A stretch of DNA of 64,000 nt from Fibrobacter sp. UWB5. GTDB taxonomy: Bacteria > Fibrobacterota > Fibrobacteria > Fibrobacterales > Fibrobacteraceae. Below, piece after piece: positions 1 to 7,807 of the stretch. Positions within the stretch are counted from its first letter, which is position 1. Each line of letters begins with the position of its first letter. The notes below the pieces were generated by a model. It saw only the letters and a list, made by a program, of their open reading frames with translations. It was not told the origin of the DNA and ran no database searches. Location: positions 434,001 to 498,000 of the forward strand of contig NZ_MWQH01000001.1 of the NCBI RefSeq assembly GCF_002210295.1, read 5' to 3'. The position numbers and the translations under genes were made by a program.

Positions 1-2
1 TC

Positions 3-2336
3 TTGACGGTGAATAAGGCTACGCTCAACATTAAGACTGAATCTGCTTCAAAACCCTACGACGGAACGCCTCTTGTCAGGGATGTCCCAATCGTTACTGG
101 ACTTAAGAATGGAGAAAAACCCACAATTGAGGTGACGGGTAGCCAGAAAATGGTCGGCTCTTCTACAAATGAATATAAGATTATTTGGGGCTCTGTGAAT
201 CCCAAGAACTATCAGATTGTAGAAGATCTTGGAACCCTCACGGTGACAAAGGCTGAGGCCACTATTAAGGTAAAAGATGTTGTTAAGCTTTACGGCGATG
301 CGGATCCTGCTATGTTGGGTTACGTGTCGGGACTTAAAGACGATGCCGATCTGGGCGAACTCAGGTGCTACCGCTTGAATCCGACGGTCAAGAATGCGGG
401 TGAAAATGTAGACTCCATTGCAGTGAGCTATACGCTTAACCCGAATTACGATGTGACGGTTGTTCTGGGCAAGCTGACGATTAAAAAGCGCCATGTGACA
501 TTGACCTCTGCTTCTGCAACCAAGGTGTACGATGGCACGCCGCTGACGAACGATACGGTCAAGGTGGGCGGCGATGGCTTCGCTCCCGATGAAGGCTTTA
601 TCTTTACGGTGAACGGCACGCAGACAAATGCCGGTAGCAGCAAGAATGCCTTTACCTATGTTCTTAAGGCCAGTACGGACACGGCCGCAAACTATATCAT
701 TGACGCACCGGTAATCGGTACACTTGAGGTGACCAAGTCTCCTGTGAAGGTGACTGTCAAGGGTAACACCAATACCTATGCCTATAATGGTTGGGAACAG
801 GTGATCTCGGGTTACAGCTTGAGGATTGACAACAATCTTTATTCTGTAAATGATATCGAGTTCAGCGGAGATTCTGTCATCCGCAAGACTAGAAGCGGCA
901 ATTACCCGATGGGTCTTGAAGCCAAGAACTTTACGAACAAGAATCCGAACTTCGACGTTACCTTTGACGTGACGGATGGCCGTTTGGTTATTCTCTCGCC
1001 TGAAATCGTAGTCAAGTACAACGATGCCGGCGATACAATCCGTGTGATTGTCGGCGAAAAGGATTCCGATTCCGAAGTGAACGACAAGATTAACGCCGCC
1101 CTCGAAAATCATGTGCCGCCGATTTCGCTGCCGACAAAGGCTGCTGACGACGACTCTACCTACGCCTTTGCCGGTTGGGCAAAGAACCTGGGCTCGGGCA
1201 TGTATGAACCTGTATTCGATGCCACGGTCAAGCTTGACACGGTTCAGGTGGTTTACCAGAAGAATCCTAAGGAAACGATCGGTGTCGTAATTCACGTGAC
1301 GGATACGTACAGCGAAATCGTTCAGAGAATCGATAGTACGCTTAAAGATAATGGTATCGATTTGCCGACCAAGCCGAGCGATGGTGATTCGAACTACGTG
1401 CTCGTTTGGGTGAAGGATGATTCTACCGGAGAGTATAAACCTGAATTCAAAGGCGAATTGATTGTGGAAGAAATTGTCGTGCAATACGGCGATAATCCGA
1501 CCGATACCATTCATGTGAAGATTCGTCCGAAGGATACGCACACGCAGATTACCGATAAGATCGGTAGCGCCCTTACGAACCATTTGCCGCCGATTAAGGT
1601 GACGCCTAAGGATACTTCGTACTCGCTCATCGGCTGGAAGCAAGATTCGAAGACTGGCAACTACGTTCCGATTTTCTCGAAGGATGAATTGGTCTTCAAG
1701 ATCAATTTCCACCTGCCCGATGGCGCCGAATTGGTTGAAGAATTCGAAGGCTACGTTTACGGCAAGGTCACGAAACTTCCGGATGCTGTCATGACATCGG
1801 ATACGACTTGGGTGTTCAAGGGCTGGTATACAAAGACCAAGGGCCGCGGCAACCATGTGAAGGCCATGCGTGAAGGCGATTATGGCAACAAGAGCCTGTA
1901 TCCGTACTTCATCAAGACTCTTCGTTACGACACCTATGGCGAAAAGGAAGTGAATGCCAATGGTCAGAAGGGAGAGATCGTGGTCATTTACACGGACCGT
2001 GCTGACACGACCATTGAGCGCGCCCTGCGTAGCGTTATGCCGAAGGACTTCTCCAAGAACGGTGTGAAGTACACGTTCAATGGCTGGAAACTTAACGAAG
2101 ACGTGTATACGGCGACCTTCAAGCGAGTCACGGTCCGCTTCAATGTGGTGCTCGATTCTCGCGCCTTCAGTATTGAAGAAGCGCAGATGGGTGCCCGTTA
2201 TGCCGTGTTCGACATGGATGGCCGCGTTGTAAGGCGTGGTGTGGTGTCGAATGGCTCGCAGCGTGTAGAAGTGCCTAAGTCGGGTAGTTACATGGTGCGC
2301 GTGGGCAAGGACGCCCTCCAGGTGAACGTCAAGTAG
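3..2336 (+). CDS. Secreted MBG/YDG repeat protein with C-terminal sorting-type domain (5' partial)
   Basis: The reading frame is open to the left window edge, so only the C-terminal 777 residues are visible. The first 330 residues hold MBG/YDG-type beta modules, recognisable by K(P/V)YDGTPL motifs and NPNYDVT segments. Then come three units of about 75 residues starting near residues 334, 414 and 490, each opening with (I/V)V(V/Q)(K/Q)Y and ending with a GW...Y.P.F segment. An InlB/Listeria-Bacteroides-like repeat follows (about 565-640) and a fourth, shortened unit near 658. The last 60 residues (FDMDGRVVRRG ... YMVRVGKDALQVNVK) match in style the C-terminal tails of the two xylanases in this window and look like a T9SS-type sorting domain. 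It is probably a large surface or secreted protein, adhesin-like; no catalytic motif is seen. The upstream part and signal peptide are outside the window. Confidence 0.8.
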   Translation: MTVNKATLNIKTESASKPYDGTPLVRDVPIVTGLKNGEKPTIEVTGSQKMVGSSTNEYKIIWGSVNPKNYQIVEDLGTLTVTKAEATIKVKDVVKLYGDADPAMLGYVSGLKDDADLGELRCYRLNPTVKNAGENVDSIAVSYTLNPNYDVTVVLGKLTIKKRHVTLTSASATKVYDGTPLTNDTVKVGGDGFAPDEGFIFTVNGTQTNAGSSKNAFTYVLKASTDTAANYIIDAPVIGTLEVTKSPVKVTVKGNTNTYAYNGWEQVISGYSLRIDNNLYSVNDIEFSGDSVIRKTRSGNYPMGLEAKNFTNKNPNFDVTFDVTDGRLVILSPEIVVKYNDAGDTIRVIVGEKDSDSEVNDKINAALENHVPPISLPTKAADDDSTYAFAGWAKNLGSGMYEPVFDATVKLDTVQVVYQKNPKETIGVVIHVTDTYSEIVQRIDSTLKDNGIDLPTKPSDGDSNYVLVWVKDDSTGEYKPEFKGELIVEEIVVQYGDNPTDTIHVKIRPKDTHTQITDKIGSALTNHLPPIKVTPKDTSYSLIGWKQDSKTGNYVPIFSKDELVFKINFHLPDGAELVEEFEGYVYGKVTKLPDAVMTSDTTWVFKGWYTKTKGRGNHVKAMREGDYGNKSLYPYFIKTLRYDTYGEKEVNANGQKGEIVVIYTDRADTTIERALRSVMPKDFSKNGVKYTFNGWKLNEDVYTATFKRVTVRFNVVLDSRAFSIEEAQMGARYAVFDMDGRVVRRGVVSNGSQRVEVPKSGSYMVRVGKDALQVNVK

Positions 2337-2339
2337 AAT

Positions 2340-2440
2340 GTCGTCCCGGGCGCTGACCCACTGCGGGTTCGACGCTTTCTTGTCTTCCCGGCCACCGACC
2401 CATTCTTGTCATCCCGGGCACCGACCCGGGATCTCCTTTC
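2340..2440. repeat. Three degenerate copies of a GTCATCCCGGG dispersed repeat
   Basis: Three related units start at about 2340, 2382 and 2408, each of the form GTC-NTCCCGG-N-C-(A/G)-C-TGACCC or CCGACCC. The last copy is a clean hairpin (ATCCCGGGCA...CCCGGGAT, 2411-2432). It lies between two convergent genes, where it could also terminate transcription. Confidence 0.6.
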
Positions 2441-3484
2441 TTAGCCTGATATATTTATTTTTAATCGGTGCACCTTGTAGTGCATGACTCTCGGCGAAAT
2501 GCTTAAATCCCGTGCGGCAGCAGACATGTTGCCGCCGTTTCTTTTTAGCGCCTCGCTCAGGATTTCTTTTTCGTAGGTATCCATGAGCGTCGAGAGCGGT
2601 GCAATCTGGTTCGGAAGCATGGGCTTGCGGGCCGATTCATCGGTCTGCAAGGTGGGCGGCAGGTTGTGCGAATGGATGCAGTCGTCGCTGGTGGCGAGGG
2701 CTGCGCGCTCGATGCAGTTTTCGAGTTCCTGCACGTTGCCTGGCCAGTGGTAACTCATGAGCATGTCAATCGCGGGCGTCGAGAGGCGCACCACGTGCGT
2801 GCCGTACTTGAGGTTCACTTGCGAAATAAAATGCTCCGCCAAAAGCAAGATATCGCTCTTGCGCTGTGCCAAGTCGGGGAGCGAAATCTGTACGATGTTC
2901 AGGCGGTAGAACAAGTCTTCGCGGAAAAGCTTTTGCTGCATCAGACTTTCGAGATTCTTGCTGGATGCTGCAATCAGGCGCACGTCGCTATGCAGGCGAA
3001 TGTTGCCACCTTGGCGGTAAAAGCTCTGGTCTTGCATGAACCGCAGAAGAATTTCTTGGTTCTTTGGGCTGAGTGCCGAGACATCATCCAGAAATAGCGT
3101 GCCGCCGTTCGCCACTTCGGCTTTGCCCAAGTGGCGGCTGTTTGCGCCAATGAAGGCGCCGCGTTCGTAGCCGAAGAGTTCGCTTTCGAATGTGTTCGCG
3201 GGGTTTCCGAAGCCTTCGCTCAAGTTTGCACAACCCATCACCACAAAGGGCTGTTCCTTGCGGGCAGAAAGTTCTGCGATGGTGTGGGCGGTGAGTTCCT
3301 TGCCCGTACCGTCGTTGCCATAGATAAGCACCTGTGCGTCGTTCTTGGCGCACTTCTTGATTTGCTTATAGACCTCACGCATTTCACCGCTGTTGCCGAC
3401 CATTTTGCCCGGCTTCTCGTCGATGATATTGCGCAGCTCGCGGATCTCCGCTTTCAGTCTCTCTATTTCTTCTGCTTCCGTCAT
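2441..3484 (-). CDS. Sigma-54-dependent transcriptional activator without receiver domain
   Basis: This is an enhancer-binding protein of about 347 residues. A short N-terminal coiled segment is followed by a sigma-54 AAA+ domain: Walker A GNDGTGKE near residue 57, the sigma-54 contact loop as GAFIGA near 110 (consensus GAFTGA), Walker B GGTLFLDD near 130, and the DLFYRLN and WPGNV(Q/R)EL motifs. A Fis-type helix-turn-helix lies in the last 45 residues. There is no receiver or GAF domain, so its activity must be set by a partner, by expression level or by a trans ligand. It is divergent from the type III glutamine synthetase gene, which suggests a role in nitrogen regulation (inference). An ATG at 3508 would extend it by 8 residues, but that codon lies inside a dispersed hairpin repeat and has no ribosome binding site, so 3484 is preferred. 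The T-to-I change in the GAFTGA loop is unusual. Confidence 0.85.
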   Translation of the reverse strand: MTEAEEIERLKAEIRELRNIIDEKPGKMVGNSGEMREVYKQIKKCAKNDAQVLIYGNDGTGKELTAHTIAELSARKEQPFVVMGCANLSEGFGNPANTFESELFGYERGAFIGANSRHLGKAEVANGGTLFLDDVSALSPKNQEILLRFMQDQSFYRQGGNIRLHSDVRLIAASSKNLESLMQQKLFREDLFYRLNIVQISLPDLAQRKSDILLLAEHFISQVNLKYGTHVVRLSTPAIDMLMSYHWPGNVQELENCIERAALATSDDCIHSHNLPPTLQTDESARKPMLPNQIAPLSTLMDTYEKEILSEALKRNGGNMSAAARDLSISPRVMHYKVHRLKINISG

Positions 3485-3500
3485 TGATTCTTGCCTTGTC

Positions 3501-3532
3501 GCAGTCATGCTGAACTTGGTTCAGCATCTGCA
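3501..3532. repeat. Dispersed hairpin repeat (GCTGAAC-TTG-GTTCAGC)
   Basis: The sequence ATGCTGAAC-TTG-GTTCAGCAT (3507-3527) is a perfect 9-bp stem. It has the form of the short intergenic hairpin repeats seen elsewhere in this window. It lies directly upstream of the sigma-54 activator and contains its alternative upstream ATG. Confidence 0.55.
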
Positions 3533-3558
3533 TTCTCGTGTCTGAACCTCTTATGCCA

Positions 3559-3603
3559 TTACAATAATGTAATAATATACACTAATTTTACAATATTGTA
3601 AAA
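3559..3603. promoter_or_regulatory. Two tandem TTACA-N4-TGTAA dyads between glnN and its divergent regulator
   Basis: TTACAATAATGTAA (3559-3572) and TTACAATATTGTAA (3588-3601) are two near-identical inverted repeats with centres 29 bp apart, roughly three helical turns. The second extends to a perfect 18-bp palindrome (3586-3603). They sit in the 227-bp divergent intergenic region, so they could control either gene. Two matched sites at this spacing suggest a dimeric regulator binding cooperatively. They are not GlnR/TnrA boxes (TGTNA-N7-TNACA), whose half-sites face the other way. Confidence 0.55.
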
Positions 3604-3711
3604 TATTTTGTTTCAAAACCTGTAAATTTTGGGTGCCAACCCCCGTTTTTATTCCTAATTTCCTTCCATAAATTAAAAAACAGCCGTAAAACGGCAAAAA
3701 AGAGGTTCAAA

Positions 3712-5832
3712 ATGAGCGTAAGCTACCGCAAAAAGACCATCAACGAAATCGCAAAGGCCCCTACCGCGCCCGTCAAGCCGGCCGGTCCGGTGAATGTGGA
3801 TTTCTATGGCGAAGATGTGTTCAACATCGACGCCATGCGCGAATACTTGCCCAAGGATGTCTGCGAAAAGCTGATTGCAACCATTAACGAAGGTGCCGCC
3901 CTCGATCCGAGTATCGCAGGCGATGTGGCCCACGCCATGAAGAAGTGGGCGATGGACCGCGGTGCCACGCACTTTACGCACTGGTTCCAGCCGCTCACCG
4001 GTTCCACTGCCGAAAAGCATGACTCCTTCCTTGAACCTGACGGTTGCCGCGCCATCATGGCCTTTAGCGGCAAGAACCTGATTGTCGGCGAACCGGACGC
4101 TTCTAGCTTCCCGAGCGGGGGACTCCGTTCCACGTTTGAAGCCCGCGGCTATACCGCCTGGGATCCGACCAGCCCGGCATTCCTCAAGCGCCACGGCAAC
4201 GGGGCTACGCTCTGCATCCCGACTGCATTCTGCAGCTACACCGGAGAAGCGCTCGACAAGAAGACTCCGCTCCTGCGCAGTTTGCAAGCTCTTTCTAAAT
4301 CTACCCGCCGCCTCATGACCTGCTTCAAGGCGGGTCCCAAGAAGACGACGGTCACGCTCGGTGCCGAACAGGAATATTTCTTGATTGACAAGCGTTTCTA
4401 TCTGCAACGCCCCGACCTGTACCAGGCGGGCCGCACGCTGTTCGGTGCCGCTCCCGCGAAGCATCAGCAGATGGATGACCACTACTTCGGTAGCATCCCG
4501 GCTCGCATTTTGAACTTCATGAACGAAGTGGAAATCGAACTTTGGAAGCTCGGCATTCCGGCGAAGACCCGCCACAACGAAGTGGCGCCTGCCCAGTTCG
4601 AACTCGCCCCGATGTTCGAAGAAGTGAACCTCGCTTGCGACCACAACATGCAAATCATGGAAGTGCTCCGCAACGTGGCCGACAAGAATGGCCTCGTTTG
4701 CTTGCTCCACGAAAAGCCTTTCGCAGGCGTGAACGGTTCCGGCAAGCATAACAACTGGTCTGTGTCTTACGGCAAGGGCAACCTCCTCAATCCTGGTAAG
4801 GACCCGCACCAGAACGCCGTGTTCCTCACCACGCTCTGCGCCATCATTTATGCCGTCGACACCCATGCTGACTTGCTCCGCATGACGACTGCTGGCGCCG
4901 GCAACGACCATCGCCTCGGTGCAAACGAAGCTCCTCCGGCCATTGTCTCCATGTTCCTCGGCGACCAGCTCATGGACGTCATCGAACAGATTGAACAAGG
5001 CGTGCCCAAGTCCTCTAAGCAAGCTGGCGCACTCCGCATCGGTGCCGACATGCTCCCGGCCCTCCCGCGCGATGCCACCGACCGCAACCGTACATCGCCC
5101 TTCGCCTTTACCGGCAACAAGTTCGAATTCCGTGCACCGGGCTCCAGCCAGAGCTGCTCCGAACCGAACGTGGTTCTGAACACCATCGTGGCCGAAGCGT
5201 TCGATATGATTTCTGAACAGCTCGAAAAGCTCGACGAAAAGAACTTCCACACGGGCCTGCAAAAGATCCTGCAGAAGATCGTGAAGGAACACAAGCGCGT
5301 CATCTTCAACGGTAATGGCTACACCGACGAATGGGTCGCCGAAGCCGAGCGCCGCGGACTCCCGAACATTCGCACTTCCGTGGAAGCCCTCAAGGCCCTC
5401 ACCAAGGAAGAAAATATTCAGTTGTTCGAAAAGTACGGTGTCATGAACCGCCGCGAAATGGAATCCCGCTACGAAATCAACGTTGAAGATTTCCACAAGC
5501 GCATCCACATCGAAGGCGAAGTCTGCCGCGACATGGCAAAGAATATCATTTTGCCGAAGGTCGTCGAGGCTTACTCCAGCGCCCTCAAGACAAACGAAAT
5601 GGCTCTGAACCAGGGCTTCCCTGGCGTCGATGCCTACGTGAAGTCTCTCGGCGAAGGCGTCAAGAACCTGAGTGCCGCCATCGCTACGATGGAAGAAAGC
5701 CTGAACGGCCTGCACGAAGGTATTCTCGATGCGATGGCCGCTTTGCGCAAGGTTGTTGATGGCCTCGAAAAGGTCGTCCCCGACGAAATGTGGCCTCTGC
5801 CGAAGTATCGCGAGATGTTGTTTATTTACTAG
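3712..5832 (+). CDS. glnN: Type III glutamine synthetase
   Basis: A 706-residue ammonia-assimilating enzyme that makes glutamine from glutamate, ammonia and ATP in the cytoplasm. The length is right for GSIII, much longer than GSI. Recognisable catalytic segments are [10 protein letters not shown] (metal-binding glutamates) near 217, [12 protein letters not shown] near 287, the GSGKHNNWS stretch, the ATP-loop region [14 protein letters not shown] near 400 and the [11 protein letters not shown] region near 470. The start ATG follows the purine-rich AAAAAAGAGG. A sigma-54 activator gene is divergent upstream and the two share a region with tandem dyads, so nitrogen control is likely. It is monocistronic: a dispersed repeat and a terminator follow. 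Codon use is GC-rich like the surrounding core genes. Confidence 0.96.
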   Translation: MSVSYRKKTINEIAKAPTAPVKPAGPVNVDFYGEDVFNIDAMREYLPKDVCEKLIATINEGAALDPSIAGDVAHAMKKWAMDRGATHFTHWFQPLTGSTAEKHDSFLEPDGCRAIMAFSGKNLIVGEPDASSFPSGGLRSTFEARGYTAWDPTSPAFLKRHGNGATLCIPTAFCSYTGEALDKKTPLLRSLQALSKSTRRLMTCFKAGPKKTTVTLGAEQEYFLIDKRFYLQRPDLYQAGRTLFGAAPAKHQQMDDHYFGSIPARILNFMNEVEIELWKLGIPAKTRHNEVAPAQFELAPMFEEVNLACDHNMQIMEVLRNVADKNGLVCLLHEKPFAGVNGSGKHNNWSVSYGKGNLLNPGKDPHQNAVFLTTLCAIIYAVDTHADLLRMTTAGAGNDHRLGANEAPPAIVSMFLGDQLMDVIEQIEQGVPKSSKQAGALRIGADMLPALPRDATDRNRTSPFAFTGNKFEFRAPGSSQSCSEPNVVLNTIVAEAFDMISEQLEKLDEKNFHTGLQKILQKIVKEHKRVIFNGNGYTDEWVAEAERRGLPNIRTSVEALKALTKEENIQLFEKYGVMNRREMESRYEINVEDFHKRIHIEGEVCRDMAKNIILPKVVEAYSSALKTNEMALNQGFPGVDAYVKSLGEGVKNLSAAIATMEESLNGLHEGILDAMAALRKVVDGLEKVVPDEMWPLPKYREMLFIY

Positions 5833-5833
5833 T

Positions 5834-5876
5834 AGTGTCATCCTGAGCGAGTGAAACGAGTCGAAGGATCTCTAGT
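5834..5876. repeat. Dispersed repeat GTCATCCTGAGCGAGTG
   Basis: The intergenic sequence GTCATCCTGAGCGAG...CTCG-type, ending in GAAGGATCTC, has the form of a short dispersed repeat with imperfect dyad symmetry (CGAGTGAAACGAGTCG). It lies just after the glnN stop. Confidence 0.45.
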
Positions 5877-5894
5877 AAAATACCCTTAAATTTT

Positions 5895-5919
5895 CCCTGC
5901 CCTCGGGCGGGGATTTTTT
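5895..5919 (+). terminator. Rho-independent terminator after glnN
   Basis: The stem CCCTGCCC / GGGCGGGG with loop TC is followed two bases later by TTTTTT. It marks the end of the glnN transcript and the left boundary of the accessory island. Confidence 0.8.
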
Positions 5920-5930
5920 GTATCTGCATA

Positions 5931-5962
5931 CGACGCTAATTGTCGCATGCTCAATCTATATT
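5931..5962 (+). promoter_or_regulatory. Site A: WYL-island dyad plus TATATT, Fic promoter
   Basis: The 15-bp core CGACGCTAATTGTCG (5931-5945) is followed after exactly 11 bp by TATATT (5957-5962). The symmetry extends outward (GCATACGAC / GTCGCATGC). It is one of four such arrangements in the island; the others are at 7486, 13482 and 17486 (minus). The dyad overlaps where a -35 element would lie, which fits a repressor or class II activator site. The Fic gene starts 28 bp after TATATT. Confidence 0.75.
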
Positions 5963-5990
5963 CGTGATGTTCCCCTAAAAGGAGTGCGTC

Positions 5991-6524
5991 GTGAACAGAT
6001 TGGAAAAACTTGAAATATCGAATGTCATCGGTGATTTTCGTGCGGCCCTTGAAACTTTGGACCGCTACGACCATCAGCAACTGGAATTCCCGAAGACCGG
6101 CGTAGACTACAGCGAAACGAACGGCCCCATCACCTATGAGTTGGCGATGGAAGCGATTTCTGTGCTCAAGGAAAAATTCCGCGACAGCGGAATCTTCGGT
6201 GTCGAAAAAGATGCTTCTTTCAAGAGTTCACTCGGACAAATTTACCAGACCTTCGACGGCAAGGAACTTTATCCGACCGTGCAGATGAAGGCGGCAACAC
6301 TCCTGTATCTGCTTGTCAAGAACCATTCCTTTGTCGATGGCAATAAACGTATTGCTGCATTCATTTTCTTGTGGTACATGTCGCGCAACGATATCCTTTA
6401 TCGAGTGGACGGCTCCAAAATCGTAAGCGATGGTGCCCTGGTCGCACTCACGCTGCTCATTGCCGAAAGCAAACCCGAAGAACGTGAAACCATGACCAAA
6501 CTCGTGGTGAATTTGATTTTGTAG
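5991..6524 (+). CDS. Fic/Doc-family protein
   Basis: A 177-residue protein with the active-site loop HSFVDGNKR near residue 115. This is the Doc-like version (HxFx[D/N]GNKR), which in phage P1 Doc transfers phosphate to EF-Tu; classical AMPylating Fic proteins have HPFxxGNGR. It could modify a host protein post-translationally and act as a toxin. No Phd-like antitoxin gene is visible upstream. It resembles the C-terminal half of RhuM-type virulence proteins, so it may be a stand-alone version or a shortened one. GTG start with GGAG six bases upstream. It is followed after 9 bp by a FISUMP gene and preceded by site A of the proposed WYL regulon. The target and the antitoxin are unknown. Confidence 0.85.
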   Translation: MNRLEKLEISNVIGDFRAALETLDRYDHQQLEFPKTGVDYSETNGPITYELAMEAISVLKEKFRDSGIFGVEKDASFKSSLGQIYQTFDGKELYPTVQMKAATLLYLLVKNHSFVDGNKRIAAFIFLWYMSRNDILYRVDGSKIVSDGALVALTLLIAESKPEERETMTKLVVNLIL

Positions 6525-6533
6525 GAGGCTTTT

Positions 6534-7163
6534 ATGAAAGACTCATACTTTACAGACCCGCGAGACGGTGAAACCTACCGCACCGTGAAAATCGGAAATC
6601 GGATTTGGTTCGCCGAAAACTTGCGGCATAAATGCGAAGGTGCGCAGGCGTATGCTGGCGGCATGGGGTATCTGTGCTTGAATGGCGAAACGCCGCCTTA
6701 CGATTGGAACTGCGACCCGGATGTGAAGAAATATGGCTTGTGCTACTACTGGAAATTTGCAGAAGCCGCAGTCCCCAAAGGTTGGCGCTTGCCGAACAAT
6801 GACGATTGGCGAGACTTGTTTAATGCAGTTGGCGCAAAATGTGAAATGGGCGAGCATGGTGCCGAAACTTACCTTGGGGCGGCTCTTGCGTTAAAGTCCA
6901 AAGACGATTGGGAAGAAGACGAACTGTTCCCTGTCGGTAAAAGTACCGATGCTTTCGGTTTTACGGCGTATCCGGCAGGCTGCATGGAGGAATTCGGCTT
7001 TTGCGGAGCACGTGGCAGACACACGCGTTTCTGGAGTTCCGTCGGGCAAAACAAGTGGGCATACCGCGTTCGCCTAGACAATTGTTACGACGACGCCGTT
7101 CTCGACCGTTTTTGGAACGATTTTTCCTGCGCGAATTCAATCCGCTGCGTGAAGGACTGCTGA
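6534..7163 (+). CDS. FISUMP (Fib_succ_major) domain protein without signal peptide
   Basis: A 209-residue protein that is essentially one FISUMP domain: DPRDGETYRTVKIGNRIWFAEN at the start, then Y.WxFAExxxPKGWRLPNxxDWRDL, GFTAYPAGC, RFWSS and a final SIRCVKD. FISUMP domains are typically on exported Fibrobacter lipoproteins. This one starts directly at the domain with no signal peptide or lipobox, so it is probably cytoplasmic. It is cysteine-rich (about ten Cys). ATG follows TAGGAGG and lies 9 bp after the Fic stop, so the two are co-transcribed. A partner, substrate or antitoxin role for the Fic protein is possible but is inference. Confidence 0.85.
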   Translation: MKDSYFTDPRDGETYRTVKIGNRIWFAENLRHKCEGAQAYAGGMGYLCLNGETPPYDWNCDPDVKKYGLCYYWKFAEAAVPKGWRLPNNDDWRDLFNAVGAKCEMGEHGAETYLGAALALKSKDDWEEDELFPVGKSTDAFGFTAYPAGCMEEFGFCGARGRHTRFWSSVGQNKWAYRVRLDNCYDDAVLDRFWNDFSCANSIRCVKDC

Positions 7164-7212
7164 AAACATAAAATTGCACTTTTTAGGTAAAATTAGGCAA
7201 TAAATTATGTTT

Positions 7213-7294
7213 TAGTCCATTATGACGAACTATTTTCTGTATTTTAGTCCATTACAGTGGACTATTTACTGTATTTTTGTCCATTAGAAAGTGA
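7213..7294. repeat. Three tandem 32-bp repeats containing a TAGTCCA...TGGACTA dyad
   Basis: Units start at 7213, 7245 and 7277 with a strict 32-bp period. Each contains TAGTCCATTA (TTGTCCATTA in the third). The middle unit holds the perfect dyad TAGTCCATTACAGTGGACTA (7245-7264), and the first has a two-mismatch version. They lie between the FISUMP stop and a terminator at 7376, so they are probably in the 3' UTR of the Fic operon or are an operator cluster. There are no unique spacers, so this is not a CRISPR array. Apart from these repeats and the terminator, 7164-7485 shows no gene. Confidence 0.6.
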
Positions 7295-7375
7295 CTTGTG
7301 GATTAAAAAAGAGACTGTAGGTCTTTGAAGAGCACATAAAGAATGCATTGGAATGGAGCCTTGGTTCTGAAAAGT

Positions 7376-7408
7376 GAAAAAAGTGGTCATCGGGCCATTT
7401 TTTCTTTT
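7376..7408 (+). terminator. Terminator after the Fic-FISUMP operon
   Basis: An 11-bp stem GAAAAAAGTGG / CCATTTTTTC (one G:T wobble) with an 8-base loop is followed by TTTT. It separates the Fic transcript from site B. Confidence 0.6.
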
Positions 7409-7485
7409 GTTGGTTTCGTTGTGTAAAAAAAAGGCTTTTATAAGGTAATCGTTTTTTTTGTAGAGTCCCAACTACCAGAAGTGAA

Positions 7486-7517
7486 CGACATCTATTGTCG
7501 CCTAGTGGGTATATATT
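7486..7517 (+). promoter_or_regulatory. Site B: WYL-island dyad plus TATATT
   Basis: The core CGACATCTATTGTCG (7486-7500) is followed after 11 bp by TATATT (7512-7517), the same geometry as sites A, C and D. A transcript starting about 7 bp later would first read the small ORF at 7555 and then the DUF1232 cluster. Confidence 0.7.
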
Positions 7518-7554
7518 CATCCTTACGGCAAAACTTACGAAAATGCGAGGACCT

Positions 7555-7719
7555 ATGAAAACAAATGCAGCATGCAAAATACTAAAAGCGGATTTTGAAT
7601 CTGGAGCGAAGATTGGAGGGGCGAACTTTATAAGACGCTACTGGGCCAAAGTCAAAGACTGGGGTGCTGTGCGTTGGCTGGCGAGGCTAGGAGGGCGCCC
7701 GTTACGACATCAAAAATGA
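7555..7719 (+). CDS. Possible 54-residue small protein
   Basis: The ATG at 7555 follows GCGAGG and opens a frame of 54 codons for a basic peptide with many Lys, Arg and Trp (WAKVKDWGAVRWLARLGGR). It would be the first gene of the transcript from site B. No family is recognised. It has neither a convincing hydrophobic segment nor a known motif, and it may be a leader ORF or chance. The downstream DUF1232 gene has its own TATATT at 7781-7786. Confidence 0.3.
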   Translation: MKTNAACKILKADFESGAKIGGANFIRRYWAKVKDWGAVRWLARLGGRPLRHQK

Positions 7720-7753
7720 ATATGCGTATGGTAAAGACGTATTTTTCTTCAAA

Positions 7754-7786
7754 AAAAGTGCACTTTTGAAAAAAACAGGATATATT
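7754..7786 (+). promoter_or_regulatory. Promoter-like region of the DUF1232 gene
   Basis: The 14-bp palindrome AAAAGTGCACTTTT (7754-7767) is followed by TATATT (7781-7786), 21 bp before the DUF1232 start codon. GAGAAGG is the likely ribosome binding site. The palindrome is A/T-dominated and may be fortuitous. Confidence 0.4.
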
Positions 7787-7807
7787 TCTTTTTGAGAAGG
7801 AAAAAAT

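Noticed and set aside
48-1856. 602-codon open frame on the minus strand inside the MBG-repeat gene
   Set aside because: It is antisense to a clearly coding repeat protein, has no family motifs and its composition follows from the repeats of the plus strand.
3559-3603. GlnR/TnrA boxes
   Set aside because: Those have TGTNA-N7-TNACA; the half-sites here are in the reverse orientation and 4 bp apart.
3620-3645. Sigma-54 promoter in the glnN-activator intergenic region
   Set aside because: The minus-strand TTGGCAC is followed by TT where GC is needed ten bases after the GG, so the -12 half is missing.
3673-5841. 722-codon frame antisense to glnN
   Set aside because: It mirrors the GC-rich third positions of glnN. 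Its translation is full of His/Val/Glu without any motif and it covers the whole opposite gene.
7213-7294. CRISPR array
   Set aside because: There are only three units, directly adjoining with no distinct spacers, and no cas gene anywhere in the window.
7754-7767. LexA (SOS) box before the DUF1232 gene
   Set aside because: AAAAGTGCACTTTT contains GTGCA, but the other half of the reported Fibrobacter LexA site (TGCNC-N4-GTGCA) is not at the required distance.
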